Origin: Halobacteriales archaeon QH_7_66_36
Lineage (GTDB): Archaea > Halobacteriota > Halobacteria > Halobacteriales > Haloarculaceae
Direction: 5' to 3'
Assembly: GCA_003021175.1 (NCBI GenBank)
Contig: PXQV01000012.1
Coordinates: forward strand, 281,021 to 345,020
DNA length: 64,000 nt
Shown here: piece by piece, positions 8,828 through 17,952 of the stretch
How positions within the stretch are numbered: position 1 is the stretch's first letter
Layout of the letters: each line of letters starts with the position of its first letter
Program-made: the position numbers and the translations under genes
Notes under the pieces: generated by a model
What the model saw: only the letters and a program-made list of their open reading frames with translations
Told to the model about the DNA's origin: nothing
The model's database searches: none

Positions 8828-9775
8828 TCAGCTTGGCGCACCGAGCGCGACCAGTCGCTCACCCGCCACGACCGTGCCGCGCGCGAGCGAGTAGACGACA
8901 CCTCCGTCCGCGACAGTCGGCGTCGCGAGCGACTCGAACCCGGCCGGGTTGTACACCGTCCCCAGCGGCTCGCCGGCCGACAACCGCTCGCCGACCGCGA
9001 CGCCGTCGGCCGGTTCGAACAGTCCCGACTCGGTCGCACGCACCGACGCGGGTTCGTCGTGGAGCGGCGTCTGCTCGACTGTCGGGACCGTGCCGGCCAA
9101 CAGGTCGAGCGCCTGAAGCACCCGCTCGACGCCGTCCGCCCCCGTCTCGGCGGCCGGACGCGAGACGGTCCGGCTGTTCGCCAACTCCGCGGTGATGGCC
9201 GGGATGCCCGCCCGCGCGGCCGTGATCCGAAACTTCCCGGCCGACGAGTCGGCGTCGTCGGGGGCGGCCAGCCGGTACGGCGTCCCGAACGCCTCGGCGA
9301 GTCTCCGGGCCGTCTCGTCGTCCGCACCGTGGCGGACGTGCGGGAGCATGTCCGGGGTGCCGGCGTGGAGGTCCACGACGGCGTCCGGGTCCGCGTCTTC
9401 GATGAGTCCCCACAACCGCGCGACGAACCGTTCGCCCAGACTGCCCGACTCCTCACCCGGCCACCTCCGATTCATGTTCGGGGCCCGAGCGTCGTAGGCG
9501 GCCGGCGTGAGATACGACCGGGCGTCGAAGGCCAGCGGGTTCGCCACCGGGACGACGACCACCTCGCCGGCGAGCCGCGCGTCACAGAGCCGCCCGTGGA
9601 GCCGGCGGAGCGCGGCTGGCCCGTTGAGTTCGATGCCGTGCTGGGCGGCCTGCACGTAAACCCTCGGGCCGCTCCCGCCGACGTATCGGTGAACGGTGAC
9701 CTCGATCTCTCGGCTGGACGGGAGTCGCCCGAGTTGACGAGTCGTCGTCCGGTGGGTGACGGGGGTCCGGTCCAT
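8828..9775 (-). CDS. Succinylglutamate desuccinylase/aspartoacylase (AspA/AstE) family zinc deacylase
   Basis: A 315-residue M14-type zinc carboxypeptidase-fold protein. The metal and catalytic pattern is visible: AQHGIELNG (H-x-x-E) near residue 44, NMNRRWPG with the substrate-binding Asn-Arg-Arg about residue 100, and VVDLHAGTPDM with the third zinc ligand His. The C-terminal ~90 residues (FEPADGVAVGERLSAGEPLG..) form the beta domain common to the family. Members remove acyl groups from amino acids (succinylglutamate, N-acetyl-aspartate, N-acetyl-diaminobutyrate in ectoine breakdown). Which substrate applies here cannot be decided. It is divergent from the cupin gene, with about 70 bp between their starts. 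Confidence 0.82.
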   Translation of the reverse strand: MDRTPVTHRTTTRQLGRLPSSREIEVTVHRYVGGSGPRVYVQAAQHGIELNGPAALRRLHGRLCDARLAGEVVVVPVANPLAFDARSYLTPAAYDARAPNMNRRWPGEESGSLGERFVARLWGLIEDADPDAVVDLHAGTPDMLPHVRHGADDETARRLAEAFGTPYRLAAPDDADSSAGKFRITAARAGIPAITAELANSRTVSRPAAETGADGVERVLQALDLLAGTVPTVEQTPLHDEPASVRATESGLFEPADGVAVGERLSAGEPLGTVYNPAGFESLATPTVADGGVVYSLARGTVVAGERLVALGAPS

Positions 9776-9846
9776 ACACGGTCAGGGAGTGCCGGACGCA
9801 AAAAGCCGCGGCGAACGACCAAGTCACCCGGCGTCGAAGCCGAGGC

Positions 9847-10233
9847 GTGGACCAGTACGACATCGTCGACCCCGAGTCGCGATCGACGGAGTCGTTCCAG
9901 ACCTGTGACGTCGTCGTGCGGAAGCTCACCGAATCGCTCGGCTGCACCGACCTCCGCGTGAATCAGGCCGTCCTCGAACCCGGAGACGTCACCACGCCAC
10001 ACCGTCACGACGGACAGGAGGAGGTGTTCGTCCCCCAGACGGCCGGCCAGATCGCCATCGGGGGCGAGGTCCACGACGTGCCCGCGGGCCACGTCGTCCG
10101 CGTCGCGCCGTCGGCCGTCCGGAATCTGCTGAACCGGACCGACGACACCCACCGCTGGCTCGCGTTCGGCGCGCCGCCGGTCGGCACGGCCGAGGACTTC
10201 GGAAGCTACGTCCTGCCGGGCGACGAACAGTAG
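9847..10233 (+). CDS. Small cupin-domain protein
   Basis: A 128-residue single-domain cupin beginning at GTG. Cupin motif 1 is PGDVTTPHRHDGQEEVFVPQTAGQ, with metal-ligand His-x-His and Glu. Motif 2 is VPAGHVVRVAPSAVRNLLN, where the usual final His is not obvious. Such proteins bind a metal and act as isomerases, dioxygenase-like enzymes or sensors; no specific function can be assigned. It lies between the deacylase and the FAD-GcvT genes, upstream of the latter on the same strand with a ~195-bp gap containing a promoter, so it is probably transcribed separately. Confidence 0.78.
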   Translation: MDQYDIVDPESRSTESFQTCDVVVRKLTESLGCTDLRVNQAVLEPGDVTTPHRHDGQEEVFVPQTAGQIAIGGEVHDVPAGHVVRVAPSAVRNLLNRTDDTHRWLAFGAPPVGTAEDFGSYVLPGDEQ

Positions 10234-10333
10234 CCGGTGGCGCGTGACCACGTGACTGCGCGGCGCGAGCGCGCGACCGACTGGCGCTTCAACGCGACTG
10301 CGGACGCTTAACGTCGACATTGGTGTTAATTTC

Positions 10334-10355
10334 CGAACCGCAACGTGACGGTTCG
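10334..10355. promoter_or_regulatory. Inverted repeat upstream of the first FAD-GcvT gene (possible operator)
   Basis: Perfect 7-bp arms CGAACCG / CGGTTCG are separated by 8 bp, about 75-95 bp upstream of the ATG at 10430 and upstream of the TATA-like element. This is a reasonable place for a regulator site, but nothing equivalent was seen before the second paralogue. Confidence 0.35.
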
Positions 10356-10390
10356 CGTACACATCGAGGCGGGTGGGAGGACTGGCGATA

Positions 10391-10398
10391 GCTATATC
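10391..10398 (+). promoter_or_regulatory. Putative TATA box of the first FAD-GcvT gene
   Basis: The AT-rich gctatatc lies 32-39 bp before ATG 10430 and about 27 bp before an in-frame GTG at 10418. A leaderless start at GTG 10418 is therefore also possible. Confidence 0.4.
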
Positions 10399-10429
10399 CG
10401 GCCGTCACGACCACATTGTGACCGAACAC

Positions 10430-12899
10430 ATGGACCCCACTGAGAGCCTCCCGTCGCGGGCGGACACGGTCGTTGTCGGCGCGGGAATCGTCGGCTGTAA
10501 CGTCGCCTACCAACTGACGAAGCTCGGGCGCGAGGACGTGGTCGTCGTCGATCAGGGCCCGATGCCCACGACCGGCGGCTCCTCGACGCACGCGCCGGGC
10601 ATCATGTTCCAGACGGCGGAGCCGAAGACGCTCAGCCAGTTCGCGAACTACAGCCGGAAGCTCTACTCCGACTTGGAGGGTGCAGACGGCCAGCAGGCGT
10701 ACAACGAGACGGGCGGCATCGAAGTCGCCCGCAGCGAGGAGCGGATGGCGTTCCTCCAGCGCCGGGTCGAACACGCGAAGGCGTGGGGGATCGAGGACCC
10801 ACAGCTGCTCTCGCCCGAGGAAGTCACCGACCACCTCCCGCTCGTCGACGAGAGCCAGATACTGGGCGGCTACTACTCGCCGACGGACGGGCAGGTGTCG
10901 GGCGTCGTGGCGTGTGACGCGCTGGCCCGCGAGGCCATCGACCGTGGCGCGACGTTCGTCCCCCACACCCGCACCGAGGACGTCGAGACCGAGGGCGGCT
11001 CGGTGGAGCGCGTCGTCACCGAGAACGGCACCATCGACTGTGAGGAGGTCGTCGTGGCGACGAACATCTGGGCGCGCCAGCTCGGGGAGAAGCTCGGCGT
11101 CCACCTGCCCGTGACGCCGGTCGAACACCAGTACACGATGACGGAGTCGCTGGACGAACTCGGCGGCGCGGTCGATATCACCGACCACCCGCTGTTCGAG
11201 AACTACGAGAACGTCTCCGGCGAGAAGGCGAAACGGCTGCTGGTCGGCCCGGACCGACCCATCCTGCGCGACCAGGACAACGCGATGTACTTCCGGACCC
11301 ACGGGGACTCCTACGGCATCGGCTCGTACAACCACGAGCCCATCGTGCCGGACCCCCAGGAGCTGGGCGGCAACACGGCGGACGGACAGGGGTCGGTCCA
11401 CGAGTTCACCGAGCAGCACATGAACTCGGCGACCCACCCCGACCGCCCGCACAAGCCACCCCGGCAGGCCAGCGACGAACTGCTGCCGGCGACCGCGGGC
11501 AAGGAGTTGGAGTTCAGCTACAACGGGATGTTCGCGGAGTCGCCCAACGGGCGTGCCGAAGCTCGACGACGGGCCCATCGACCTCGCGCACTGCGACGTG
11601 AACCGGTTCGACGACCACGAGGGGAGCTGGGACTTCGCCCGCGACATCGGCGGGGAGGAGTACCGCATCGTCTACAACGTCATGCACCCGAAGTGGGTGT
11701 GGACCGAGGAACAGCGGGACATCCGGCGGACGCCGATGTACCACACCCACGAGGAGATGGGCGCGGAGCTGTGGGCCGAGGCCGGCTGGGAGGAGCCCCA
11801 GTGGTTCGAGTCGAACGCCGACCTCGTCGACCGCTACGCGGACCAGATACCCGACCGCGACGGCTGGGAGGGGCAGTACTGGTCGCCAGTCGAGGGTGCC
11901 GAGGCGCTCCACGTCCGCAACGCCGTCGGGATCCACGACATGACCTCCTTCAACAAGATGGAGGTGGTCGGCTCCGAAGCGGGCGCGTTCGTCCAGCGAC
12001 TGTGTACGAACGACATGGATCTGGACGTCGGCGAGGTGAAGTACACCCTGATGTGCAACGAGGGCGGCGGCGTCCGCGCCGACATCACCGTCACGCGCAC
12101 CGACGAGGACCGGTATCTCCTCCTGACGACCGGCCGCGAGGTCGGAAACAACCACGTCGCGTGGGTGCGCAAGCAGTCGCCCGAGGGCGTCGTCGTCACC
12201 GACGTGACCTCCAGTCTGGCCGCGATGGTGTGTACCGGTCCCGACGCGCGGAAGGTGCTCTCGAAGGTGACGGACGTCGACCTCTCGGACGAGGCGTTCC
12301 CGTTCTTCACCAGCCAGCAGTTCTTCGTGAAGAACGTCCCCGTCACGGCGCTGCGCGTCTCGTACGCCGGCGAGCTCGGGTGGGAGCTGTACACGCCCTC
12401 CGAGTACGGCGAACGGCTCTGGGAGCACGTCCTCGAAGCCGGCGCGGAGTACGACATCCGGCCGTACGGCAACGGCGCGCTCGACTCGCTGCGCATCGAG
12501 AAGGGGTTCCGGCTGTGGGGGAAGGACCTCCACACGGAGCACACGCCCGCCGAGGCCGGTCTCGGCTGGGCCGTCGACATGGACACCGACTTCATCGGCA
12601 AGGACGCGCTCCGGCAGTCACCCGCGGCGGCCGCTGATGGTGGAACCCCCGGCCACGAAGTCGCCTGTCTCACCCTCGACGACGAGAGCGAGACGGTGCT
12701 CGACAACCGGCCCGTGTTCGCACCGGGCGACGACGAGTCGCTCGGCTACGTCCACAGCGCGGAGTACGGCTACACGGCGGGTGCCTGCGTCGCCTACACC
12801 TACCTCCCGCCGGAGTACGCCGAGCCCGGCACCGACCTCGAAATCCTCTTCGAGGGCGACCGCTACGCGGCGACGGTACGCGAGGAGCCGCTCGTCTGA
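10430..12899 (+). pseudogene. Dimethylglycine/sarcosine dehydrogenase-like FAD-GcvT protein, broken by an internal deletion and frameshift
   Basis: Closely parallels the intact paralogue at 13081-15633: an N-terminal FAD (D-amino-acid-oxidase-type) domain with VVVGAGIVGCNVAYQLT, a GSSTHAPGIMF segment whose His matches the covalent-FAD His of dimethylglycine dehydrogenases, then an FAO_M-like region and the GcvT and GcvT-C domains. After NGMFAESPNG (about base 11550) the FAD-domain frame runs into nonsense. The correct sequence resumes in another frame at VPKLDDGPID. Alignment to the paralogue shows that about 38 codons are missing there, including the WTHSGGYGRILAEWM segment that closes the FAD site, with a net loss of about 113 nt. 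As written the gene cannot make the full enzyme. It is either a true pseudogene or an assembly error; reading the remainder as two proteins is less likely. Confidence 0.75.
11553..12899 (+). CDS. Downstream reading frame of the broken gene: GcvT and GcvT-C domains
   Basis: A 448-codon ORF opening with GTG exactly at the junction of the broken gene. It holds the GcvT folate-binding half (NADLVDRYADQIPDRDGWEG, NMDLDVGEVKYTLMCNEGGGVRADITV, RVSYAGELGWELYTP, DSLRIEKGFRLWGKD, TDFIGKDAL) and the C-terminal barrel. The domain would bind THF and accept a one-carbon unit from the amine oxidised by the FAD domain. I see no convincing independent promoter or ribosome-binding site, so separate translation is doubtful. 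It is listed because annotation software would call it. Confidence 0.5.
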   Translation: MPKLDDGPIDLAHCDVNRFDDHEGSWDFARDIGGEEYRIVYNVMHPKWVWTEEQRDIRRTPMYHTHEEMGAELWAEAGWEEPQWFESNADLVDRYADQIPDRDGWEGQYWSPVEGAEALHVRNAVGIHDMTSFNKMEVVGSEAGAFVQRLCTNDMDLDVGEVKYTLMCNEGGGVRADITVTRTDEDRYLLLTTGREVGNNHVAWVRKQSPEGVVVTDVTSSLAAMVCTGPDARKVLSKVTDVDLSDEAFPFFTSQQFFVKNVPVTALRVSYAGELGWELYTPSEYGERLWEHVLEAGAEYDIRPYGNGALDSLRIEKGFRLWGKDLHTEHTPAEAGLGWAVDMDTDFIGKDALRQSPAAAADGGTPGHEVACLTLDDESETVLDNRPVFAPGDDESLGYVHSAEYGYTAGACVAYTYLPPEYAEPGTDLEILFEGDRYAATVREEPLV

Positions 12900-13048
12900 G
12901 TTCGCTCGTCGTATCGCCCGCCTGTCAGGCTGTGGGCGCGGGTGGGCGGTCGCGGGCGTGACACCGCGGCGGGCGGCTTTCGGACAGAAACACACGTATA
13001 TCGGCTCTCGACGTGATTTTCGGTGATTCGGCACCCGCTTTACCGGTG

Positions 13049-13055
13049 TATTTAT
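13049..13055 (+). promoter_or_regulatory. TATA box of the intact FAD-GcvT operon
   Basis: 'tatttat' is centred about 29 bp before ATG 13081 in a GC-rich background, the expected spacing for a leaderless haloarchaeal transcript. It would drive the FAD-GcvT gene and the overlapping threonine ammonia-lyase gene. Confidence 0.5.
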
Positions 13056-13080
13056 CCCGGCGACAGCCGCGAATTCGTCC

Positions 13081-15633
13081 ATGAGCGCGGGAGAACTCCC
13101 TACGGAGGCAGAGACGGTTATCATCGGTGCCGGGGCCGTCGGCTGTAGCGTCGCCTACCATCTGACCGAACTCGGTGCAGAGGACGTGGTCGTCGTGGAC
13201 CAAGGACCGCTCCCGGTCACGGGCGGGTCGTCCGTCCACGCGCCGGGCATCATGTTCCAGACGTCGCCCTCGAAGATACAGACGAAGGCCGCCTACTACA
13301 CCAGCCGGCTGCTGTCGGACGCGGGCGTCTACGACGAAGTCGGCGGCATCGAGGTCGCCCGCAGCGAGGAGCGGATGGACTTCCTCCGCCGGCGCGTGGA
13401 GTGGGCGACGGCCTACGGACTACCGGAGCCACAGCTGCTCTCGCCCGAGGAGGTCACCGACCACCTCCCGATGGTCGACGAGTCGGAGATACTCGGCGGC
13501 TACTACTCGCCGACGGACGGCCGCGTCGACGGCATCGGCGCGCTCCAGTGGTACATGGAGCAGTCGCCCGCCGCCTTCTACGGGGACACGGAGGTCGAGG
13601 ACCTCGACGTGGCGGGCGGCGAGGTGAACGCGATCGAGACCGACCGCGGGCGAATCGACTGCGAGCGGTGCGTCATCGCCACCAACAACTGGGGCTACCA
13701 GACCGGGCAACTGGCGGGTCTCGATCTACCCATCGCGCCGGTCGAACACCAGTACGTCGTCACGGAGCCGATGGACGACCTGTCCGAATTCGACACGTCG
13801 GTCGGCGACAACACGACCGGTCTCGACGTGCCCGGCGACCGCTCCATCGCCGAGTACATGAGCGAGGGACCGACGATACCCGTCGGCCGCGATCAGGACC
13901 ACTCGCTGTACTTCCGCAACCACGGCGACGCGCTCGGGATGGGGTCGTACAACCACGAGACGCTCTCGGTCGATCCCGAGGCGATGGGGACGAACAGCGA
14001 GGAGCGACAGGCCTCCGTCAGGGGGTTCTCCCGCGAACACTGGGAGCAGCCGACCCACCGCGGGCGCGACAAGTCCGCCAAGCAGGCGTTCGACGAACTC
14101 CTCCCGGCCACCGAGGACGTCGAGTACGAGGCGACGGAGAACGGCATCTTCGTGTTCACGCCCGACGGGATGCCCGCCGTCGGGCCGACGGCGGCCGTCG
14201 ACGGGCTGTGGACCGGCCTCGCCATCTGGTGGACCCACTCGGGCGGCTACGGCCGCATCCTCGCGGAGTGGATGGAGAACGGCGTCCCGCGGCTCCCCTC
14301 GGGCCCGGTGGACACGGGCGGCATCCACGTCCGCCGGTTCGAGCCCCACGCCGGCGAGAAGGACTACTTCGTCGACCGCGGGGGGAAACGCTACGAGCAG
14401 GTGTACAGCATCGTCGAGCCGCGCTGGCAGCCCGACGACCACCGCGGTCTCCGGACGAGTCCGTTCTACCACCGGCAACAGGAGTTGGGCGCGGAGTTCT
14501 ACCAGTCGGGCGGCTGGGAGTCGCCGCAGTGGTACGAGTCGAACGCCGACCTCGTCGACCGCTACGCGGACCAGATCCCCGATCAGGACGGCTGGCAGGC
14601 CATCAACCGCTCGCCCATCGAGGCGGCCGAGCATCTCCACACCCGCGAGCACGTCTCGATGTTCGACATGACCACCTTCTCCTCGATCACGGTTGAGGGG
14701 CCGGACGCCGAGGCGTATCTCCAGCGGGTCTGCTCGAACGACGTAGCCATGGACGAGGGGCAGGTGCGCTACTCGCTGCTGTTGAACGAGGGCGGCGGCA
14801 TCCTCGCGGACGTGACGGTCGTCCGGCTGGACGACGAGCGGTACATGGTGACGACCGGCGGCGGCAACTCGCCGGGCATCCACGGCGGCTGGCTAAAAGA
14901 CCACGCCCCCGACACCGTCTCCGTCCACGTCGAGGAGGGCGCGAAGTCGACCATCGGCCTGTGGGGGCCGAAGTCGCGGCTCCTGCTCCAGCGGTGTACG
15001 GACGCCGACGTGACGAACGAGGGGTTCCCGTACTTCAGCGCGAAGCAAATATACGTCGGCGAGGTGCCGGTCATCGCGCTCCGCGTCTCCTACGTGGGCG
15101 AACTCGGCTGGGAGCTGTGGGCCCCGACCGAGTACAGCCAGCGGCTCTGGGACACCCTCTGGGAAGCGGGGCAGGACCTCGACGTGCGGCCGATGGGCGG
15201 CGGCGCGCTGAGTTCGATGCGGCTCGAAAAGGGGTTCCGGCTGTGGGGGACGGACATCGACACGGACGCGAACCCCTTCGAGGCCGGCCTCCCCTTCGCC
15301 GTCGACATGGACACCGGCTTCATCGGCAAGGACGCGCTGGCCGCGGCCCGCGCCGACGGCATCGACAACCGGGCAACGCCACTCACGCTGGACGACTCGA
15401 CCGACATCATGCTGAGCGGGCGACCCGTCATCAAAAATGGCGAGGCCATCGGCTACGTGCAGGCCGGGGACTACGGCTACACGATCGGCGAGTCCATCGC
15501 GTACACCTACGTGCCGAGCGAGTACGCCGAGGCCGGCACCTCGGTCCAGATACGGTGTGAGGGCGAGACGTACGACGCGACGGTCCGGGACGAGCCGCTG
15601 TTCGACCCCGGCCGGGAGAAGATCATCCGATGA
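13081..15633 (+). CDS. Dimethylglycine/sarcosine dehydrogenase-like FAD-dependent oxidoreductase fused to GcvT
   Basis: 850 residues in the domain order of dimethylglycine and sarcosine dehydrogenases. The FAD/DAO domain comes first (VIIGAGAVGCSVAYHLTELG near residue 14; GSSVHAPGIMFQ with the His that is covalently flavinylated in dimethylglycine dehydrogenase; WTHSGGYGRILAEWM closing the domain near 400). A middle FAO_M-like domain, a GcvT domain (about 480-740) and GcvT-C follow. Such enzymes oxidatively demethylate N-methyl amino acids and pass the methylene group to THF. The true substrate (dimethylglycine, sarcosine or another secondary or tertiary amine) is not decided. It overlaps the threonine ammonia-lyase gene by 4 bp (ATGA). 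A broken paralogue precedes it. Confidence 0.87.
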   Translation: MSAGELPTEAETVIIGAGAVGCSVAYHLTELGAEDVVVVDQGPLPVTGGSSVHAPGIMFQTSPSKIQTKAAYYTSRLLSDAGVYDEVGGIEVARSEERMDFLRRRVEWATAYGLPEPQLLSPEEVTDHLPMVDESEILGGYYSPTDGRVDGIGALQWYMEQSPAAFYGDTEVEDLDVAGGEVNAIETDRGRIDCERCVIATNNWGYQTGQLAGLDLPIAPVEHQYVVTEPMDDLSEFDTSVGDNTTGLDVPGDRSIAEYMSEGPTIPVGRDQDHSLYFRNHGDALGMGSYNHETLSVDPEAMGTNSEERQASVRGFSREHWEQPTHRGRDKSAKQAFDELLPATEDVEYEATENGIFVFTPDGMPAVGPTAAVDGLWTGLAIWWTHSGGYGRILAEWMENGVPRLPSGPVDTGGIHVRRFEPHAGEKDYFVDRGGKRYEQVYSIVEPRWQPDDHRGLRTSPFYHRQQELGAEFYQSGGWESPQWYESNADLVDRYADQIPDQDGWQAINRSPIEAAEHLHTREHVSMFDMTTFSSITVEGPDAEAYLQRVCSNDVAMDEGQVRYSLLLNEGGGILADVTVVRLDDERYMVTTGGGNSPGIHGGWLKDHAPDTVSVHVEEGAKSTIGLWGPKSRLLLQRCTDADVTNEGFPYFSAKQIYVGEVPVIALRVSYVGELGWELWAPTEYSQRLWDTLWEAGQDLDVRPMGGGALSSMRLEKGFRLWGTDIDTDANPFEAGLPFAVDMDTGFIGKDALAAARADGIDNRATPLTLDDSTDIMLSGRPVIKNGEAIGYVQAGDYGYTIGESIAYTYVPSEYAEAGTSVQIRCEGETYDATVRDEPLFDPGREKIIR

Positions 15634-16877
15634 CCGCCTCCGAGTCCGACGGCGTCGACGTGTCGTACGCGGACATCGAGCGGGCCCGCGAACGGCTCGA
15701 CGACGACCGGGTCGTGAAGCGGACGCCCGTCGAGGAGAGCACGTCGCTGGGCGAGTTCATCGGCGGCGAGGTCTACCTGAAGCTGGAGCACCTCCAGTGG
15801 ACGGGGTCGTTCAAGACCCGGGGTGCGTACAACAAGATCAGCCAGGACGTGGCGGCGGGCGTCGACGATTTCGTCGCCGCGAGCGCCGGCAACCACGCAC
15901 AGGGCGTCGCGCTCGCGGCGACCGAGTGTGGCGCGGACTCCACCATCTGCATGCCGAAAGGCGCGCCACAGGCGAAGGTCGACGCCACCCGCGACTACGG
16001 CGCGACGGTCGAACTCGTCGGCAGCGACTTCCGGGAGACGATGGACCACGCCCAGTCGCTCGTCGAGGGAACCGACGCCGAGTTCGTCCACGCCTACGAC
16101 GACCCGGACATCATCGCCGGACAGGGGACGCTCGGCATCGAGATGTACCACGACTGTCCGGACGCCGACACGGTCGTCGTGCCCATCGGCGGCGGCGGCC
16201 TCATCAGCGGCGTCTCGACGGCGATCAAACACCTCTCGCCCGAGACGCGGATCATCGGCGTGCAGGCGACGGGCGCGGAGACGGTCCACGAGAGTCTGGA
16301 CAAGGGGATGCCCGTCGCGCTCGACGAGGTGGATACCATCGCGGACGGCATCGCCACGGGCGGTATCTCGGAGCGAACGCTGGAGATCATCGAGCGGAAC
16401 ATCGACGAGGTGGTCACCGTCTCGGACACCCAGATCGCCCGCGCCATCCTCCTGCTCTTGGAACGAGCGAAGCAGGTCGTCGAGGGGGCCGGGGCCGCCT
16501 CGGTCGCGGCCATCCTGAGCGACGACGTGGACGTCGAGGGCGAGACGGTGATGCCACTGCTGTGCGGTGGTAACCTCGACATGACGATGATGCGGACGCT
16601 GGTAGTCCACGCGCTCACCGACCGCAAGCAGTTGCTCCAGTTGCGCGTGCGCATCGACGACGAGCCGGGGACGATGGCGGAGCTGTCGGGCATCGTCGGC
16701 GCGCACGGCGCAAACATCTACACGGTCCGACACGACCGCTCCGTCGGGAATCTGGCCGTCGGCGAGGCGTATCTCGTCTTCAACGTCGAGACGGCCGGCG
16801 CGAAGCAGGCTGCCTCCATCGTCGACGACATCGAGCGGGCTGGCTACCCGGTCGAGGACATCAGCGACCCCGCGTAG
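15630..16877 (+). CDS. ilvA: Threonine ammonia-lyase (threonine dehydratase) with C-terminal ACT domain
   Basis: A 415-residue PLP enzyme that deaminates threonine to 2-oxobutanoate and may also act on serine. Features seen are WTGSFKTRGAYNK with the PLP Lys, SAGNHAQGVALAA, MPKGAPQAKVDATRDYGA, the phosphate-binding VVPIGGGGLISG, and the ACT-type domain from about residue 330 (LRVRIDDEPGTMAELSGIVGAHGANI). The length matches the TdcB/IlvA short form with one ACT domain. It is translationally coupled to the FAD-GcvT gene, which suggests a role in handling serine, threonine or glycine flux from demethylation rather than only isoleucine synthesis; that link is inferred. Confidence 0.9.
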   Translation: MTASESDGVDVSYADIERARERLDDDRVVKRTPVEESTSLGEFIGGEVYLKLEHLQWTGSFKTRGAYNKISQDVAAGVDDFVAASAGNHAQGVALAATECGADSTICMPKGAPQAKVDATRDYGATVELVGSDFRETMDHAQSLVEGTDAEFVHAYDDPDIIAGQGTLGIEMYHDCPDADTVVVPIGGGGLISGVSTAIKHLSPETRIIGVQATGAETVHESLDKGMPVALDEVDTIADGIATGGISERTLEIIERNIDEVVTVSDTQIARAILLLLERAKQVVEGAGAASVAAILSDDVDVEGETVMPLLCGGNLDMTMMRTLVVHALTDRKQLLQLRVRIDDEPGTMAELSGIVGAHGANIYTVRHDRSVGNLAVGEAYLVFNVETAGAKQAASIVDDIERAGYPVEDISDPA

Positions 16878-17284
16878 CGACTGGCGGTGTTCGGATAATC
16901 GGTTCGCCGCTCGACTGCGCAACTGCGGTGGGTGGGGCTGAGAGGGGCCGTTATCGGCGGCTTCGCCGCCGATTGCTCGGGAGAGCGTCACCCTCCCGGT
17001 GGTCGCTACGGGAAGCACGGCGAGGCGCGCAGCGAGGTCTGCTCGCGGCCGTGGGCCGTCTGTTCGCGGCACCGCCGCTCACACGGCCCGTGGACCGACG
17101 GTCTACGCTGCTCGCACGGCCCGCGGACCGCTGGTCCGCGCTGCGCGCGACCGTACCGACCGGGGGCTTTCTCCACCCTCTTGCTGGCTCCTCCAACTGA
17201 ATCGCCCTTACCTGAACACCACCGTAGCGACTGGGGCAAAGCTACTTGACCCCAGTCCGGGAAAGCCTGAAGCGGGCTTCACAG
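16878..17284. repeat. 407-bp intergenic region of GC-rich inverted and tandem-like repeats
   Basis: No convincing gene; the ORFs here are shadows that read through repeats. Perfect hairpins are visible: ATCGGCGGC-ttc-GCCGCCGAT (16953-16973) and CGCGGACC-gct-GGTCCGCG (17122-17140). Two imperfect copies of a ~30-bp unit starting 'cacggcccg(t/c)ggaccg' lie side by side around 17090-17145. Similar GC-rich low-complexity DNA occurs between cbiG and cbiF and inside the ChlI/ChlD gene. The first hairpin could help end the transcript of the operon. The last ~60 bp before uspA should hold its promoter, but no clear TATA box is seen. Confidence 0.5.
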
Positions 17285-17728
17285 ATGTACGACAAGATAC
17301 TCATCCCGTACGACGGGAGCGACGAGGCACAGAAGGGGGCGCGACACGGCGTCGAACTGGCGGCCGCACTCGACTCGGCGATTCACGCGCTGTACGTGAT
17401 CGACCTTCCGGGCGTGCCGCGGGCGATGGCGCTGCGCGACGACGAGGACGAGATCCGCGAGCGCTACCACGAGTACGGCGAGGAGGCGCTCGAAGAGGTA
17501 GCCAGCATGGCGGCGGAACACGGCGTCGACTGCTCGGCGACCATCCGAACCGGGTCCGTGAGCGACGAGATCGTCGACTACGCCGACGAGGTGGGAATGG
17601 ACGCCGTCGTCATGGGGTCGGCCTACCGTGGCAAACTCGGGAACATCCTCGGTGGCACCGCCGACAGGGTGGTTCGGAGCGCGACGGTGCCGGTCATCAC
17701 CCAGCGGATGCGCGTCGACGAGATCTGA
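17285..17728 (+). CDS. Universal stress protein, UspA family
   Basis: A 147-residue single-domain UspA-fold protein. It has the opening strand YDKILIPYDGSDEAQKGARHGVELA, the acidic middle helix, and the nucleotide-binding-type ending VVMGSAYRGKLGNILGGTADRVVRSATVPVITQR (G-x2-G-x9-G-S/T pattern), so ATP binding is likely. The ORF track starts 13 codons earlier; the ATG at 17285 (MYDKILIP) is the family start. It is monocistronic. Confidence 0.9.
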   Translation: MYDKILIPYDGSDEAQKGARHGVELAAALDSAIHALYVIDLPGVPRAMALRDDEDEIRERYHEYGEEALEEVASMAAEHGVDCSATIRTGSVSDEIVDYADEVGMDAVVMGSAYRGKLGNILGGTADRVVRSATVPVITQRMRVDEI

Positions 17729-17790
17729 TACTGCCCCTGTGTCCACTCGGACTTGACCGCACGAACGCGTGCGGCCGGGCCACAGAGCCG

Positions 17791-17952
17791 TCAGTCGTCC
17801 AGCAGATACGTCTCTCGGAGGTAGATAGTGAGGCTGGCGCACAGAAAGCTGAACCCTGCCGCGCGGAAGGAACCGGCCGTCATCCCGAGCAGCGCGGCAC
17901 CGAAGAGGAGAACCGCGAGCAGGGCCGCCGCGGTCGCCGAGAGGTTTCGCAT
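17791..17952 (-). CDS. Small two-helix membrane protein of unknown function
   Basis: A 53-residue ORF below the cut-off of the supplied track. It begins MRNLSATAAALLAVLLFGAA and ends RETYLLDD. Two hydrophobic stretches (about residues 6-24 and 31-46) separated by GSFRAAG suggest a membrane hairpin, with an acidic C-terminus. Codon choice is haloarchaeal. It converges on uspA with 62 bp between the stops. I do not recognise a family. Confidence 0.55.
   Translation of the reverse strand: MRNLSATAAALLAVLLFGAALLGMTAGSFRAAGFSFLCASLTIYLRETYLLDD

Noticed and set aside
11545-11560. Programmed frameshift or translational bypass in the FAD-GcvT gene, pabA or cobN
   Set aside because: Homologue comparison shows that coding sequence is missing at each junction, so a ribosomal shift could not restore the protein.
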